A stretch of DNA of 48,837 nt from Pirellulales bacterium (GTDB lineage: Bacteria; Planctomycetota; Planctomycetia; Pirellulales; Thermoguttaceae), in the NCBI GenBank assembly GCA_016935315.1, contig JAFGRD010000003.1, positions 1 through 48,837 of the forward strand, in the 5' to 3' direction. How positions within the stretch are numbered: the first letter of the stretch is position 1; every line of letters begins with the position of its first letter. The position numbers and the translations under genes are program-made. Below are positions 9,929-19,782 of this stretch, piece after piece. Below the pieces are notes generated by a model. The model did no database searches. It was not told the origin of the DNA and saw only the letters and a program-made list of their open reading frames with translations.

Positions 9929-11685
9929 TGGTTCTTCCCCATTTCCAGGTCTCGGGTGACGCGGTAGATTCGCTCCTCCCGGTCGGCCAGTCGCTGCAAG
10001 GCTTCGAGCATTTCGCGTGTCTCGGCCTCCCCTCCGTCGAGCAGCTTTGCGTATCGGTCAGTACGGCGATTGACGCGTATTTGCAGCGCGCGGATCATTT
10101 TCAGTTCAGCCAATAAGTCGATCAAGGCCGGCTCGCCCGGTTTGCCTGGCTGTGGCGGACGCGACTTCGATTCCTCCATGTCTTCCTGGGCTTTCTTGAG
10201 TGCTTCGATCATCTCCTCCAGCGAGGCGATAACGTCCTCTTCAATGGCCTGGGTAATCTGGCCGATCTTCGCTCCGGCCAGACGAAGGACGATCTGCTGT
10301 ATGTCCTCTCGCATCTGCTGGACGGCTTCAGGGAATGCAACGGCGCTGCCGTCCTCGTGCAGCACCAGCAGCACCTTGTCGCACGCCAGGAGGATTTGCG
10401 TCTCTTTTGTGCTCAGGCGTCGGGCTTCGATGTCGTGATTGTGGGTGCGTTCGAGCGAGGGAACCTCGTCCAGGCGGACCGTCCCCTCGTAGACTTCGCG
10501 TTGCAGCTGAAGCATCTCCCGAAATCGGGCCTCCAGCATAGCCAACATCCGCATGATCTCTTCCTCGCGAAGCTGGCGGAGAATCTCTTCCAACTCAGCC
10601 TTGGCAAGCTCCAACTCGCGGATGGCTTCTTCCTGCTTCTCGGCCGCGCCTTCACGTTGGGCCTCTTCGAGTTTCTGCTGGGCTTCCTTCATTCTCTGCT
10701 CGGCGGCCTCGAGCCGTTGGCGGGCCGGGTTCGCGCTTTCGTCCTGCTGCTGTGGTTGCTGCTGCTGATCCTGTTCTTGTTCCGATCCTTGACCCTGGTT
10801 CTGGCCCTGGTTCTGGCCCCGGTTCTGGCCCCGGTTCTGGCCCCGATCTTGCCTCTGACCGCTTCCCTCACTCCCGCGCTCGTCCCCCGGCTGACTGGCG
10901 TCTTTCTCGCCGCCCTTGTCTTTCTCCGAATTCTCCTGCTCGCCGCGTTGCCGGTCCTCCGGTTCGTCTCTGCCCTCTGGTTCGCGTGTGTCCTCTGATT
11001 CGCCCTGGCCTTTTCCATGTAATTCGCCCTGACGGGCCCCCTTGCCGCCGCCTTCCTCGTTTTCACGGATGTCGCGAGCGAGGCTCTGCGTCTTCTCAGC
11101 GATCTGTCCCTGTTCCTCGGCGAGGCTCTTGGGATCGCCGGGCGCTTGGGTCCGGCCTTGGACATCCTTTTGCTGACGGATCAAGCGATTCAGCCGATTG
11201 AGGTAGTTGCGGATGCGAGCCTTCTCCGCCTCGATGCGTTTGTCTCGGTTCTCGGAGAGCAGAAGCTCCAGCAAGGCGGCCAGGTCCCGGTCGAGCCCTT
11301 GATGGTGATCGATTGCCTGGCCCAACTGATCCTTCTGGAGCAGTTCGACTAGTCGCTGGAACTGCCCGTCAATCAAACGGTCCTCGCTTTCCTTGACCGC
11401 TTTTTTCAGCAGTGCGGCCCGGCGCGGGTCGCTTACCTCGCTCAACTCGGCCATCCGCAGCAATACCTTTTCCAGGTGCTGAAACTTGTCGGCAATGCGT
11501 TGTTGTTCCAGTGAGAGCTTCGCGGCCGGGCTGGCTTCGGGGACTGCCAGTGTCTCGTGCGTCGGCTCGGCACTCGGCTGGTCTGCGCCGACCGCTTGCG
11601 CGCGCTGTGTGGGCATGGCCATCGTCGCCGCCAGGGCCACCAAGCATAGGTTGGCCAACCACGTAGATCGGGTTCGGGCTGCCAT
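9925..11685 (-). CDS. Secreted coiled-coil protein with Gln/Gly repeat linker
   Basis: 586 aa with a signal peptide (about residues 8-32, ending around AQAVGA). Long heptad-rich helices occupy about 55-215 and again 310-390 and 400-560. Between them is a low-complexity, highly charged linker (about 215-310) with a repeat of Gly-Gln-Asn-Arg/Gln units encoded by a 12-bp tandem repeat. The composition (Glu, Gln, Arg, Lys) fits a periplasmic rod or scaffold. It follows the DUF4175-like gene by 2 nt and its ribosome site GGAGGA lies within the end of that gene. Proteins of this kind accompany MoxR/VWA clusters in planctomycetes. The exact role is unknown. Confidence 0.75.
   Translation of the reverse strand: MAARTRSTWLANLCLVALAATMAMPTQRAQAVGADQPSAEPTHETLAVPEASPAAKLSLEQQRIADKFQHLEKVLLRMAELSEVSDPRRAALLKKAVKESEDRLIDGQFQRLVELLQKDQLGQAIDHHQGLDRDLAALLELLLSENRDKRIEAEKARIRNYLNRLNRLIRQQKDVQGRTQAPGDPKSLAEEQGQIAEKTQSLARDIRENEEGGGKGARQGELHGKGQGESEDTREPEGRDEPEDRQRGEQENSEKDKGGEKDASQPGDERGSEGSGQRQDRGQNRGQNRGQNQGQNQGQGSEQEQDQQQQPQQQDESANPARQRLEAAEQRMKEAQQKLEEAQREGAAEKQEEAIRELELAKAELEEILRQLREEEIMRMLAMLEARFREMLQLQREVYEGTVRLDEVPSLERTHNHDIEARRLSTKETQILLACDKVLLVLHEDGSAVAFPEAVQQMREDIQQIVLRLAGAKIGQITQAIEEDVIASLEEMIEALKKAQEDMEESKSRPPQPGKPGEPALIDLLAELKMIRALQIRVNRRTDRYAKLLDGGEAETREMLEALQRLADREERIYRVTRDLEMGKNQ
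10789..10848. repeat. 12-bp tandem repeat inside the coiled-coil gene
   Basis: Five near-identical 12-bp units (consensus CTGGCCCYGGTT on the plus strand) run in frame through the linker of the coiled-coil gene and encode Gly-Gln-Asn-Arg/Gln. The third and fourth units are identical. The multiple-of-three unit means copy-number change would not break the frame. Confidence 0.85.
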
Positions 11686-11687
11686 GT

Positions 11688-14060
11688 CTAGTCCTCCAGG
11701 GATTCGCGAAGCGTCTGTTTCCGTCTCTCTTTGAATCTTTCACCGAGTTCTTCCTGCGACTCGATGATGGCCCGCAACAGCTCCAATGCCTCGTTGAAGT
11801 CCTCCAGCTCAATCATCCGGTCGAGCACTTGCTGCATTCTCAGCAAGATTTCTTCGACCTGTTCTCGGGCAACGTCGCGCTCAGAGGGCCCCAACTCCTC
11901 GTCGGCGACCTCTTCTTGCAGCCGCAGCAAGCGCTGTTCGAGCGCCGGAAACATCTCGTCGGCAACGTGATGCAGCGGATCGGCGATTCCCTGCTTCAAT
12001 CGTCGCTTCAATTCCTCGGTGTCGATCTGGTTGTTGATGAACTGCCGGCGTATGTCGTCGAAGGCGTCGGCCACGCCCGCCGTCTCATGGGCGTTCTTGC
12101 GGCCGTTCTGCATTGCCCGCTGAATACGCAAGGTGCGCATCAGCGATTTCCGCTGGGGAGAATCGGGTTGCGATTCCTCGTCCGGCTCCTCGCCAACCTC
12201 ATTATCTGGCTCGGCTGGCAATGCATCCCCCGGCTCGTTGCCCGGCTCACGGACGGGTTCCCCGCCCGGTTCGCCTTTCGTCGCGGCTGCGTCGCCGGTC
12301 GGCCCGGCAGTCGGCACGTCACCCTCGGTTGTCTGATCGCGATTCGGCTTCGCGAAGTCGAGTCGTAGGAGCAAGTCACGAGTCTCGGTCACTTCTTCGA
12401 TGATCCGCTCGAATCGCTGACGCAGAACGAGCTCGCGCTTCTCCAGTTCCACCCGCAGGTCTTCCGAAGAAACGATGTCCAAGAGCCAGCGTTCGCTCGT
12501 GCCGACGTTTGGGCCTTCTTGGCCCAGTTCGTAGCGATCCGCGGCCTTGACGCTCACCAATAGTCTCTGGCCGGGGGTGAGCCTCAAGGGGGTAACTTCC
12601 ATCAAGGCGTCGAGCGGGCACTCGGTCGGGTGGCGTGTCGGCAGGACAATCGGCCGGGTTATCGGTGAGACCTGATCAATGGCGCACTCAAACCACACGC
12701 GGTCGATGCCGTAGTCATCGGTGACGGTGCCCACGGCGGGCAAACGCGCCTGGGCCGTGATCGACGGTCCGATCCCGTCCAGCCGCGCGGTCAGCTTCGG
12801 CGACTCGTCGGCAACGGCTACCAGCACCAGACGGACCGGATCGCGGCCGGTGATTCCGTCCGTGTCCGACAGGGTCATCACCAGGGTACTATCGTCGTTG
12901 AGCGACTCAACCGTGTGCAGGAAGCAGCGGCCTTCGGCGGTCAAGTCCGCTGGAACGAGTACCCTCGGCGGCGCCAACTGCGAGCCCAGGTCACAGTCGA
13001 TCTGCACCCGAGCCAGTCGCTTGTTCGCAGTCGATTCGATGGTCACACGTGTCCCGCGGGGAACCTGCATCACGCCGGTGACGGGAAACGTCCGTGGCGG
13101 GCGGTCCATATACTTGGGAAACTCACAATGCAGTGCCATCTCGACGACCACGGGGCTTTCGACGACTTCAATTCGCAAATCGCTCACGCGATCGTCCCCG
13201 CCGACCACATCGAAGCGGATCGGGGCCAGAATCCCTTGGAAAGTGTACGAATACTCCTGGAACGGATCGATGCCGGGCCGGGCGGCCCCCATCCGATTCA
13301 TCGTAGCCCGACCGCGGGCACCGCCCTCATGCCGATAGCGGACCTCGACAGCTCTAGGCACCAGCTGTTTGCTCATGTCGGCCTTGGCAACAAGGTCAAA
13401 ATCGGCCCCTCGCGCGACTTTCGCTATACGGTTTTTGAATCCCTCCACCTCCAGGCGGGTGCGACGGGGCCACAACGCCTCGTCAAACATCAGATTCCGC
13501 CGGGTCCAGGTGGCCAGGGCGTCGGGCGACTGAAACGCAAATAGCCCGACCGTGGCAACAAACAGCCCTGCCGCGATCATGCTCCTTTGCAGCGGCACCG
13601 GATCGAACACGGCATGCAGATCGATTCCCGTGATCCGCTGATTGGCCTGGCGGCAGGTCCGGGCCAACATTTCGACGCTGCACCGGTCCGCAGACGTGTG
13701 ACGTTCGGTCAGCACTACCGCTGTAAGCAGGCTATCGTCAAGCTGCGCGAACCGCCGTTCCAGCAGCATCGCCATGCTCCCGTCACTCAGATGGACGAAC
13801 GTGCGGCGTCCGATCATCTGGACAACGATCCAGACGAAGCCCAAGGTGGCAACCGCCGCCATCAGAATGCGAATGGCCGTTGGCGGCTCGAAGAACCAAT
13901 CGACGACCAGACTAATCCAGAACGCGACACCCAGCCAGGCGATGCTGCAACTGAGCCCCTCCACCCAGACGTAGAGGCGGATCCACCGGCGCAGGGCGCC
14001 CAGCTGCCCGCGAACGGCGGGAGCAAGCGTCGCTTGATTCTCGATGCTGGTGGTGACCAT
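11688..14060 (-). CDS. DUF4175-like membrane protein of the MoxR/VWA cluster
   Basis: 790 aa from ATG 14060. A TTG at 14108 is in frame, but the ATG has GGAAG at good spacing and gives a normal N-terminus. Two membrane helices occupy about residues 28-56 and 61-83, and a third lies near 150-170. A large extracytoplasmic part with several beta-sandwich-like stretches follows (about 185-530). A Pro/Glu/Gly-rich linker (about 560-620) leads to a helical C-terminus (about 630-790). The layout resembles the DUF4175 family found beside MoxR, DUF58 and VWA genes. No catalytic motif is seen. It lies 55 nt after the second VWA gene and 2 nt before the coiled-coil gene, and probably forms the membrane core of their complex. 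Confidence 0.75.
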   Translation of the reverse strand: MVTTSIENQATLAPAVRGQLGALRRWIRLYVWVEGLSCSIAWLGVAFWISLVVDWFFEPPTAIRILMAAVATLGFVWIVVQMIGRRTFVHLSDGSMAMLLERRFAQLDDSLLTAVVLTERHTSADRCSVEMLARTCRQANQRITGIDLHAVFDPVPLQRSMIAAGLFVATVGLFAFQSPDALATWTRRNLMFDEALWPRRTRLEVEGFKNRIAKVARGADFDLVAKADMSKQLVPRAVEVRYRHEGGARGRATMNRMGAARPGIDPFQEYSYTFQGILAPIRFDVVGGDDRVSDLRIEVVESPVVVEMALHCEFPKYMDRPPRTFPVTGVMQVPRGTRVTIESTANKRLARVQIDCDLGSQLAPPRVLVPADLTAEGRCFLHTVESLNDDSTLVMTLSDTDGITGRDPVRLVLVAVADESPKLTARLDGIGPSITAQARLPAVGTVTDDYGIDRVWFECAIDQVSPITRPIVLPTRHPTECPLDALMEVTPLRLTPGQRLLVSVKAADRYELGQEGPNVGTSERWLLDIVSSEDLRVELEKRELVLRQRFERIIEEVTETRDLLLRLDFAKPNRDQTTEGDVPTAGPTGDAAATKGEPGGEPVREPGNEPGDALPAEPDNEVGEEPDEESQPDSPQRKSLMRTLRIQRAMQNGRKNAHETAGVADAFDDIRRQFINNQIDTEELKRRLKQGIADPLHHVADEMFPALEQRLLRLQEEVADEELGPSERDVAREQVEEILLRMQQVLDRMIELEDFNEALELLRAIIESQEELGERFKERRKQTLRESLED

Positions 14061-14115
14061 GGCCAGTCTTCCGCAGGATCCCGTTGCGCCGGCTAACCGC
14101 GGCGCCAAAGCCTTC

Positions 14116-16641
14116 TTAGGCCAGTTTCGCCAGTCGTCGTATCAACCATTCGGAACACAGCAGTCCGCACAAAACGATCATCATCCATCGCAGCCAGTCC
14201 TCTTCCCAGTCGTTACTCGGTGCAACGGGAAGGACCTCGATTCGGGTCCGGTCCTTGAGTTGTTCCACAAGGGACTCATCGTCCGCCGCGGCCAGGGCCT
14301 CGAGCCCCACGTAATACCTCCCGCCGGTCCCCTGAGCGATTTGCGTCAACAGGGCGTCGTTGCGTCGCGGATCCTCGCGTTCGAGATCCGGGACTCTGAC
14401 CCGGATGCGCCGAGTCAGGATTTCATCGTCGCTTTCGGGGACGGGCAACTCGAGCCGATACGTTCCTTCTTGGAGAACCACGAAGCGTCCGGTGAAAGTC
14501 CCGGTCCGGCTGGGATCGGATTGCAAGGCGACGTTTTGCACCGCGCCCTCTGGCCCGGCAACCTGTAGATTGACCTGGGGTATTTCTAGTGGTCCCATTC
14601 GGGCATCGGTCAGTTGCGTGCGAACTTCGACCGTGTTGCCCAGCAGATAGCGATCCTGTCCGACCAGCAGCACGCCGCGGCTGGATCCGCGCAACAGGCG
14701 ACCCTGCGACACATGGCGGATCAGTTTCGTGTAGAGCTTCTCAAAGTAGGTGGCGTCGACTTGTCGCAGCCGCCACATTTCGCCGCTGCCGAGGTAGAAC
14801 ACGCGGCCGGATCCATAGAACTGCGAGGCGAAGTAGACCGGTTGTTCGCCGGAGCGACCCGTTCTCGGATCGGAGAACTGGGCCAGCACGGTCGCACCGG
14901 GTTTGGGACCGCGGACCGGACAGTAGCTGAACACGCCCTGGAATCCGGCCCAAGCCTGCCGGCCGGATGTGGCGTCGTCCTCCAGCCAGAGAAACTCGGC
15001 TTCGAGCCCTTCGCGGGTGAACTGCAACGGCCAGGCCTCCTCTGACACATTGACCCTGTCCTCCAACACGGAGAAACGGCGGTGGAACTCGACCGGATAC
15101 AGGGCCCGGACCTTGGCCATGGCCGGGTCTTCCACCCAGCCGCCGACCATCGTGCCCGTGTAGACCGGCCCCGCGATCACAATCAAACCGCCGCCCTGCT
15201 CAGCGACCCATTGCTCCAGCAAGTCGATTTGGGTGATCGTCAGCGCCTGCCAGTCCGGGTCGAAGGCCAGCACGCAATCGTACTGGAACATCTCTTCGCG
15301 GGTAGCGGGGAAATCGTCGAGGATCTTGTCGGCCTCTTGCGACATGCCCGGCTGGGCCGTCTGCAACAGGACATCGAGGGTTGCAGAGCGGTCGCGGTAC
15401 AGCAGCGTTCGCAGGAAGCGGTACTCGCGGGTCGGCCCGCCGGCCAGCATGAGCACGCGGTTCTTGCGGTCGACGATCTCGACGTCGGCTTCCAGGAAGT
15501 TGTCGTTCGTATTGCGGTCGCCCGGCGGAGCATCCACTCGAAAGACGAGCGTGCGCCGGTCCGTTCCCTCCGGGGTCAATCCGAACTCCACGGGCAAGGC
15601 TTCACCGTCAGCACCTAGAATCACCTGCTGCCGATCTTCGAGACGTCCGCTGCCGGCTACCGACGTGGCCGCGCCCCCGGTCGCCTTGCGAGAGAGCAAT
15701 TGCACGTCGACCACCTGACCGGCCAGCCCTTGGGCCTGTATGAAGCCGGTCACTACGTAGCGATCGCCGGGATACGCCCGGGCCGGAGCTGTCAAATCGC
15801 TGACGCGCACATTGACCGGCTGCTTGTCGGAACCGACGCCAACGGGGAAGACAGGGACTTTGGCTTGCCTGGCCAAGGCGACGGCCGACTCCGGACCCAT
15901 GCCGGCATTCTGGCCGCCGTCACTGATCAGGACAATCCCAGACAGCGGTGTGCCGTCCTCGTCGTTGATCACTTGCCGTAGTGCCATGCCGAGTCGGGTT
16001 TCGGCGCCGCCGGGATTGAGAAACTCCGTCCAATCGACCGGCGTGTCGTCGACCGGTGTTTCGATCAAGCGGTCGTTTGTCGAAGCAGTGTCTTCGGCGG
16101 CCACTGCGTTCCAGGTGTCTTTCCTATCCGTTCCGGTTTGGTCGGACGGAACACGTCTGCCCAATGCAACTCGGTTACGATCAAGGTCTTCATTGAATCG
16201 CAAGACGGTCACATCATGCGTCCTTCGGAGTCGCGTCAGGAAATCGGTGTCTGCCAGCGACGCAGCGGTCCGGCGGATTCGGCTTCTGCCGTCGGTCGAA
16301 GGATCGTCGTCGCTGAGCCCCATGCTGAGACTCGTGTCGACCAGCAACACGGCACGGGAATTGCAGATCGTCTCGCGTTCGGCCCGCCATTGAGGCTGCA
16401 GATAGAGGATCAACAGGCCCAGAAAGGTGGCAGTCCGCAGCGCAGTCAGCAGCCAACTCAACATCGGGTGCAACTCCGCAGCGTCGCGTCGGTACATAGC
16501 CCGCACGTAAAACATGATCCCCACGCAAACGCCGACCGGCAGGATCCAATCGGAGTTTTCTTGGATGCGTCCCCACTCGAAGCGCGTGCGAACGACCCCT
16601 TGGGCGGCCTGGGCAAACAGCGACGGGCAGGGAGGCGTCAC
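14116..16641 (-). CDS. VWA membrane protein with glutamine-amidotransferase-like domain
   Basis: 841 aa from GTG 16641. Two membrane helices lie near residues 31-49 and 61-82. A von Willebrand factor A domain follows (about 95-290) with an intact metal-binding MIDAS motif DTSLS and the later LISDGGQNAG strand. A beta-sandwich region leads to a Rossmann-like segment (about 420-640; NRVLMLAGGPTREY and GGGLIVIAGP) resembling the class I glutamine amidotransferase-like domain of planctomycete VWA proteins. I see no Cys nucleophile there, so it is probably non-catalytic. A final membrane helix (about 815-832) places most of the protein outside the cytoplasm. The start overlaps the previous stop (GTGA) and has a perfect ribosome site. 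Confidence 0.85.
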   Translation of the reverse strand: MTPPCPSLFAQAAQGVVRTRFEWGRIQENSDWILPVGVCVGIMFYVRAMYRRDAAELHPMLSWLLTALRTATFLGLLILYLQPQWRAERETICNSRAVLLVDTSLSMGLSDDDPSTDGRSRIRRTAASLADTDFLTRLRRTHDVTVLRFNEDLDRNRVALGRRVPSDQTGTDRKDTWNAVAAEDTASTNDRLIETPVDDTPVDWTEFLNPGGAETRLGMALRQVINDEDGTPLSGIVLISDGGQNAGMGPESAVALARQAKVPVFPVGVGSDKQPVNVRVSDLTAPARAYPGDRYVVTGFIQAQGLAGQVVDVQLLSRKATGGAATSVAGSGRLEDRQQVILGADGEALPVEFGLTPEGTDRRTLVFRVDAPPGDRNTNDNFLEADVEIVDRKNRVLMLAGGPTREYRFLRTLLYRDRSATLDVLLQTAQPGMSQEADKILDDFPATREEMFQYDCVLAFDPDWQALTITQIDLLEQWVAEQGGGLIVIAGPVYTGTMVGGWVEDPAMAKVRALYPVEFHRRFSVLEDRVNVSEEAWPLQFTREGLEAEFLWLEDDATSGRQAWAGFQGVFSYCPVRGPKPGATVLAQFSDPRTGRSGEQPVYFASQFYGSGRVFYLGSGEMWRLRQVDATYFEKLYTKLIRHVSQGRLLRGSSRGVLLVGQDRYLLGNTVEVRTQLTDARMGPLEIPQVNLQVAGPEGAVQNVALQSDPSRTGTFTGRFVVLQEGTYRLELPVPESDDEILTRRIRVRVPDLEREDPRRNDALLTQIAQGTGGRYYVGLEALAAADDESLVEQLKDRTRIEVLPVAPSNDWEEDWLRWMMIVLCGLLCSEWLIRRLAKLA

Positions 16642-18863
16642 CGGACACCTCCTTCCGCCGCGCGGGAACAGGCAGGGGGATGGTAGCTGGCCGCGTATGC
16701 GAGGAGTTGTTCTCCAATCAGCAGGACAACCAGCAGATACAGCAACCACCGGCTCACGTCATAGCCGCCGAGTTGGGTAACACTGTATTGGAATGCGTCG
16801 GCCTGTTCGTAACGGTAATCGACACCATCGAGGCGCGTAGCCAATTGGGGACCGGAGAGGGCCGCGAGGTTGCCTTCTTCGGGTTCGACGTTTAGCGCGA
16901 ATCGGCGGGTCTCGGTTGTCCCGTTTGTCCGCGTCAGCCTGGCCTCGTACATGCCGCTGACGTCAGTCTCTGAGAGCGATGCCACCAAGACGCCTTCCGG
17001 ACTCCGAACGGCGTCGACGGTCGCCGTCGGCGTAACGTCCTCACCCGGTGTGGCGAAACGGACTTGAGGCTGGTACTCTTTCGCCTCCAGTTCCAACTGC
17101 AGCCTGGCCCCGACCCGATGGGAGATGTCGCCCGCCGCCCGCTGCGACAAATAGGCCACCATATCCTGCATCGCCACAACGAAACTCGGGTTGCGGGCCC
17201 AGTTGTTCCAGACCGGGGAGGCCGTGGTCAGAAACGACAGCACACGGCCTTTGCCGAAACGGTGTTCGATCACCAACGGCGCCCCGTTGCGCAGCCGGGC
17301 AATCACGCGAGTGGTCGAGTCGGGTCCGGGCTCCCAGCCATCGGCTGCGGCAAAGTACTGCTCGACGATCACCGTGGCGAGAAAGCTGTTACGCTTGCCC
17401 GCGAAAACGCGAAAGACCCCATGCTCCGCGACTTGTAGATCCGGTCCCCTTTCCAGCCGGTCGACCGGCAGCACGGTCGCTTCGCCCAAGGGCAGTGGAA
17501 ACAGCCCCTGCCCGTCGCAGTAAAGGGTGCCGTTGAAGAACAGGCTCCGCGACTGCTCTCCGAGGAAGAACGCCAAGCCACCCCCGGCAGCGACGTATTG
17601 CCGAAGCGATTCGATGCCCGCGATGTCCAATCGCTCGATGTTTGCCAGCACAATCGCACCGAACCTATCGAGCGGTCTCGTTCCGTTCAGGTAGGCGGCT
17701 GTCTCAATCTGCGGCGTAATGCCCGTCCGAATGGAGCCTCCGGGGGCCAAGACCATGTCCAGGTAACGGGCGTCTCGCGCGTCGGGGCCTCCGTCGATCA
17801 GCAACACGGGAACGTCGATCGGCAAGTGGATCGTGCCATAGCGGACGTTGTCGACGCCGACCGCGTCGCTCTCGAGCCTTGCGGTGATCTCGTGTTGTCC
17901 GGCTGTCGGAAAATGGACCGGAAATCGCTCCCGCACCGTCCGGCCTGGTGGGATTTCGGCGACCGTCACGGAGGCTCGCGCGTGTCCGTCTTCTTCGAGC
18001 AACACGGGCACGTCCCTGACCGGGGTGGTGCCGAAATTCTGCACGGCAACTTCCATGAACCAAGGCACGCCGGCAACCCGGATTCCCTCGGTTGGGGCCA
18101 GCAAGGCAATGGCCAGGTTGGGGTGGGCCCGGTCAACGCAGTTGATCAGGTGGATCTCCGCGTCGGCCGCGTTGAGTTCGAGAAGTTGCCGCCGCAGATC
18201 GGTGGAATCATCCCATTGCCGCGCACGGAAATCAGAGATCAGGTAGACGATTCGCCGCTCCTGACGGCCATCGCCGAGCAACTGGCCGATCGCCTCGATT
18301 GCCTCGGCGGGCCCGTTGCCCGTCTGCGAAGGTTGCATGGCGCGGAGTGTCTCTACCATCCGCGTGGTAAAACCTGTGTCCACCGTCTCCTTCAGCAGGT
18401 CGGGCCGCGTGCCGCGATCGGGTTGCGTGACCCGCGAGAACCGCAGCAGCGTGAAGGTCTGAGGATTCTGTTCCTGTGCGAGCACGGCCGCGATCCGGTT
18501 GACGACCATCTTCGCCTGGGCAAACGCGCTGGTGTCGGCCCAGCGGTCCGACATCGAAAAGCTGTCGTCGAGTAATAGAATGTGGTGCGTCTGGGTGCTG
18601 CCCAGCAGGCTTCCCAACCGGTTGTGCAACAACGGCCGAGCCACCAGCAGCACCACGGTAGCCACGGCGAGCATCCGCAGAAGCAACAGCAGCAATTGCC
18701 GAAACAAAACCCAGGTGCGATTCCTTTTCTGGCTGACAAGCAGGAATTCCATGGCCGCCCACTCAACGCGCCGGTGGCGCAGCATGTTGATCAGGTGGAT
18801 CAACACGGGCAGACCGACGATCGGCAATCCCCAGAGCAGTGCTTCGTGGGCGAAGGGGGGCAT
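16638..18863 (-). CDS. BatA-like VWA membrane protein
   Basis: 741 aa. The N-terminus has the BatA/aerotolerance-regulator layout: a membrane helix at about residues 7-26, the motif HLINMLRHRRVEWAAMEFLL, and a second helix at about 55-78. A VWA domain follows (about 92-280) with the MIDAS motif DDSFS. The rest (about 290-700) has extracellular beta-sandwich and amidotransferase-like stretches, and a C-terminal membrane helix lies near 712-732. In Bacteroides the Bat proteins work with MoxR and a DUF58 protein and affect stress tolerance; the same neighbours are present here. It lies 13 nt after the DUF58 gene. No strong ribosome site is visible at its ATG. Confidence 0.88.
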   Translation of the reverse strand: MPPFAHEALLWGLPIVGLPVLIHLINMLRHRRVEWAAMEFLLVSQKRNRTWVLFRQLLLLLLRMLAVATVVLLVARPLLHNRLGSLLGSTQTHHILLLDDSFSMSDRWADTSAFAQAKMVVNRIAAVLAQEQNPQTFTLLRFSRVTQPDRGTRPDLLKETVDTGFTTRMVETLRAMQPSQTGNGPAEAIEAIGQLLGDGRQERRIVYLISDFRARQWDDSTDLRRQLLELNAADAEIHLINCVDRAHPNLAIALLAPTEGIRVAGVPWFMEVAVQNFGTTPVRDVPVLLEEDGHARASVTVAEIPPGRTVRERFPVHFPTAGQHEITARLESDAVGVDNVRYGTIHLPIDVPVLLIDGGPDARDARYLDMVLAPGGSIRTGITPQIETAAYLNGTRPLDRFGAIVLANIERLDIAGIESLRQYVAAGGGLAFFLGEQSRSLFFNGTLYCDGQGLFPLPLGEATVLPVDRLERGPDLQVAEHGVFRVFAGKRNSFLATVIVEQYFAAADGWEPGPDSTTRVIARLRNGAPLVIEHRFGKGRVLSFLTTASPVWNNWARNPSFVVAMQDMVAYLSQRAAGDISHRVGARLQLELEAKEYQPQVRFATPGEDVTPTATVDAVRSPEGVLVASLSETDVSGMYEARLTRTNGTTETRRFALNVEPEEGNLAALSGPQLATRLDGVDYRYEQADAFQYSVTQLGGYDVSRWLLYLLVVLLIGEQLLAYAASYHPPACSRAAEGGVR
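16641..16654 (-). promoter_or_regulatory. Perfect Shine-Dalgarno deciding a GTG start
   Basis: On the minus strand AAGGAGGT (16654-16647), an exact anti-16S complement, lies 5 nt before a GTG at 16641. The GTG overlaps the stop TGA (16640-16638) of the BatA-like gene. This fixes the start of the 841-aa VWA gene and suggests re-initiation at high efficiency. Confidence 0.85.
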
Positions 18864-18876
18864 AAGTGGTCGGTTC

Positions 18877-19782
18877 TCAGTTCCTACGGTGCATTCCCAG
18901 CCGACTGCTCAGGTAGGCGGCCAGGGCGGCGTCCAAAGGCTCGCTGGTCCGGATCAGCGCATAATCGGCACGGTGCCGCACACACCCGCGGCGGACCTCC
19001 TCCAGGTAAGCACCCAGCGCCATTAGGTAGCCTTCACGAAGCGCCCGGGGGTTGCAGCGGAGGTGCTCGGGCAACTCCAGACCCTCGAACCGCGTTGGAC
19101 CGCTGAACGGGAAATCCAGTTCGTCGTCGTCCATCACGTGAAACACCAATACGTCGTGTCCCCGGCTGCGCAGCAACTTCAGCCCCTTAAACAAGCTCAG
19201 GCGATCGGCCAGGAGGTCAGAAACTAAGACCATCAGTCCGCGACGAGGATACGTTTCGGCTACGTTGCGCAGAATCGGGTAGAGGTCGGTCTTGTTCTTT
19301 GGCCCGCTGATCTCCATTGCCTGGATGATTGAATCGAGGTGGTTCCGCTTGGTCCGCAGTGGAACGGTTATCCGCGTCGTTTCGTCGAACGCGACACATC
19401 CGACGGCGTCCTGCTGCCGCAGCACGAGGTAAGCGAGACTGGCCGCCAGCGTGCAGCCATACTCGTACTTGCTCATGGCTCCGGAGCCATATTGCATGCT
19501 CCCGGAAACGTCGCATAGCAGCGTACAGCGGAGATTCGTATCTTCCTCGAACTGCTTAACGTAGTAGCGATCTTGTTTGGCCCAAACCTTCCAGTCGACG
19601 TACCGCAGGTCGTCCCCGTACGTGTACTCGCGGTGCTGCAAGAACTCGACGGACTGACCGAAATAGGGGCTGCGGTGCATGCCGGTCAAGAACCCCTCGA
19701 CCACATGCCGGGCGCGCAAGTCCAGCCGCGAGATCCGCTTGATGGCTTCCGGGTGCAGGAATCGCCTGGAATCGGACATCAC
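18877..19782 (-). CDS. DUF58 domain protein (VWA-like)
   Basis: 301 aa, cytoplasmic, with no membrane helices. The DUF58 signature is clear around residues 50-80 ([19 protein letters not shown]) and is followed by a VWA fold with MIDAS motif DVSGS (about residue 90). Family knowledge: DUF58 proteins are partners of MoxR AAA+ ATPases. The start is ambiguous between GTG 19782, which overlaps the MoxR stop as GTGA, and the adjacent ATG 19779. Both are served by GAGGAT upstream. Tight overlap with moxR fits equal expression of the two proteins. Confidence 0.92.
   Translation of the reverse strand: MMSDSRRFLHPEAIKRISRLDLRARHVVEGFLTGMHRSPYFGQSVEFLQHREYTYGDDLRYVDWKVWAKQDRYYVKQFEEDTNLRCTLLCDVSGSMQYGSGAMSKYEYGCTLAASLAYLVLRQQDAVGCVAFDETTRITVPLRTKRNHLDSIIQAMEISGPKNKTDLYPILRNVAETYPRRGLMVLVSDLLADRLSLFKGLKLLRSRGHDVLVFHVMDDDELDFPFSGPTRFEGLELPEHLRCNPRALREGYLMALGAYLEEVRRGCVRHRADYALIRTSEPLDAALAAYLSSRLGMHRRN

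Noticed and set aside
10789-10848. Short tandem repeat considered as a CRISPR array
   Set aside because: The 12-bp units are contiguous, in frame inside a gene and have no spacers.
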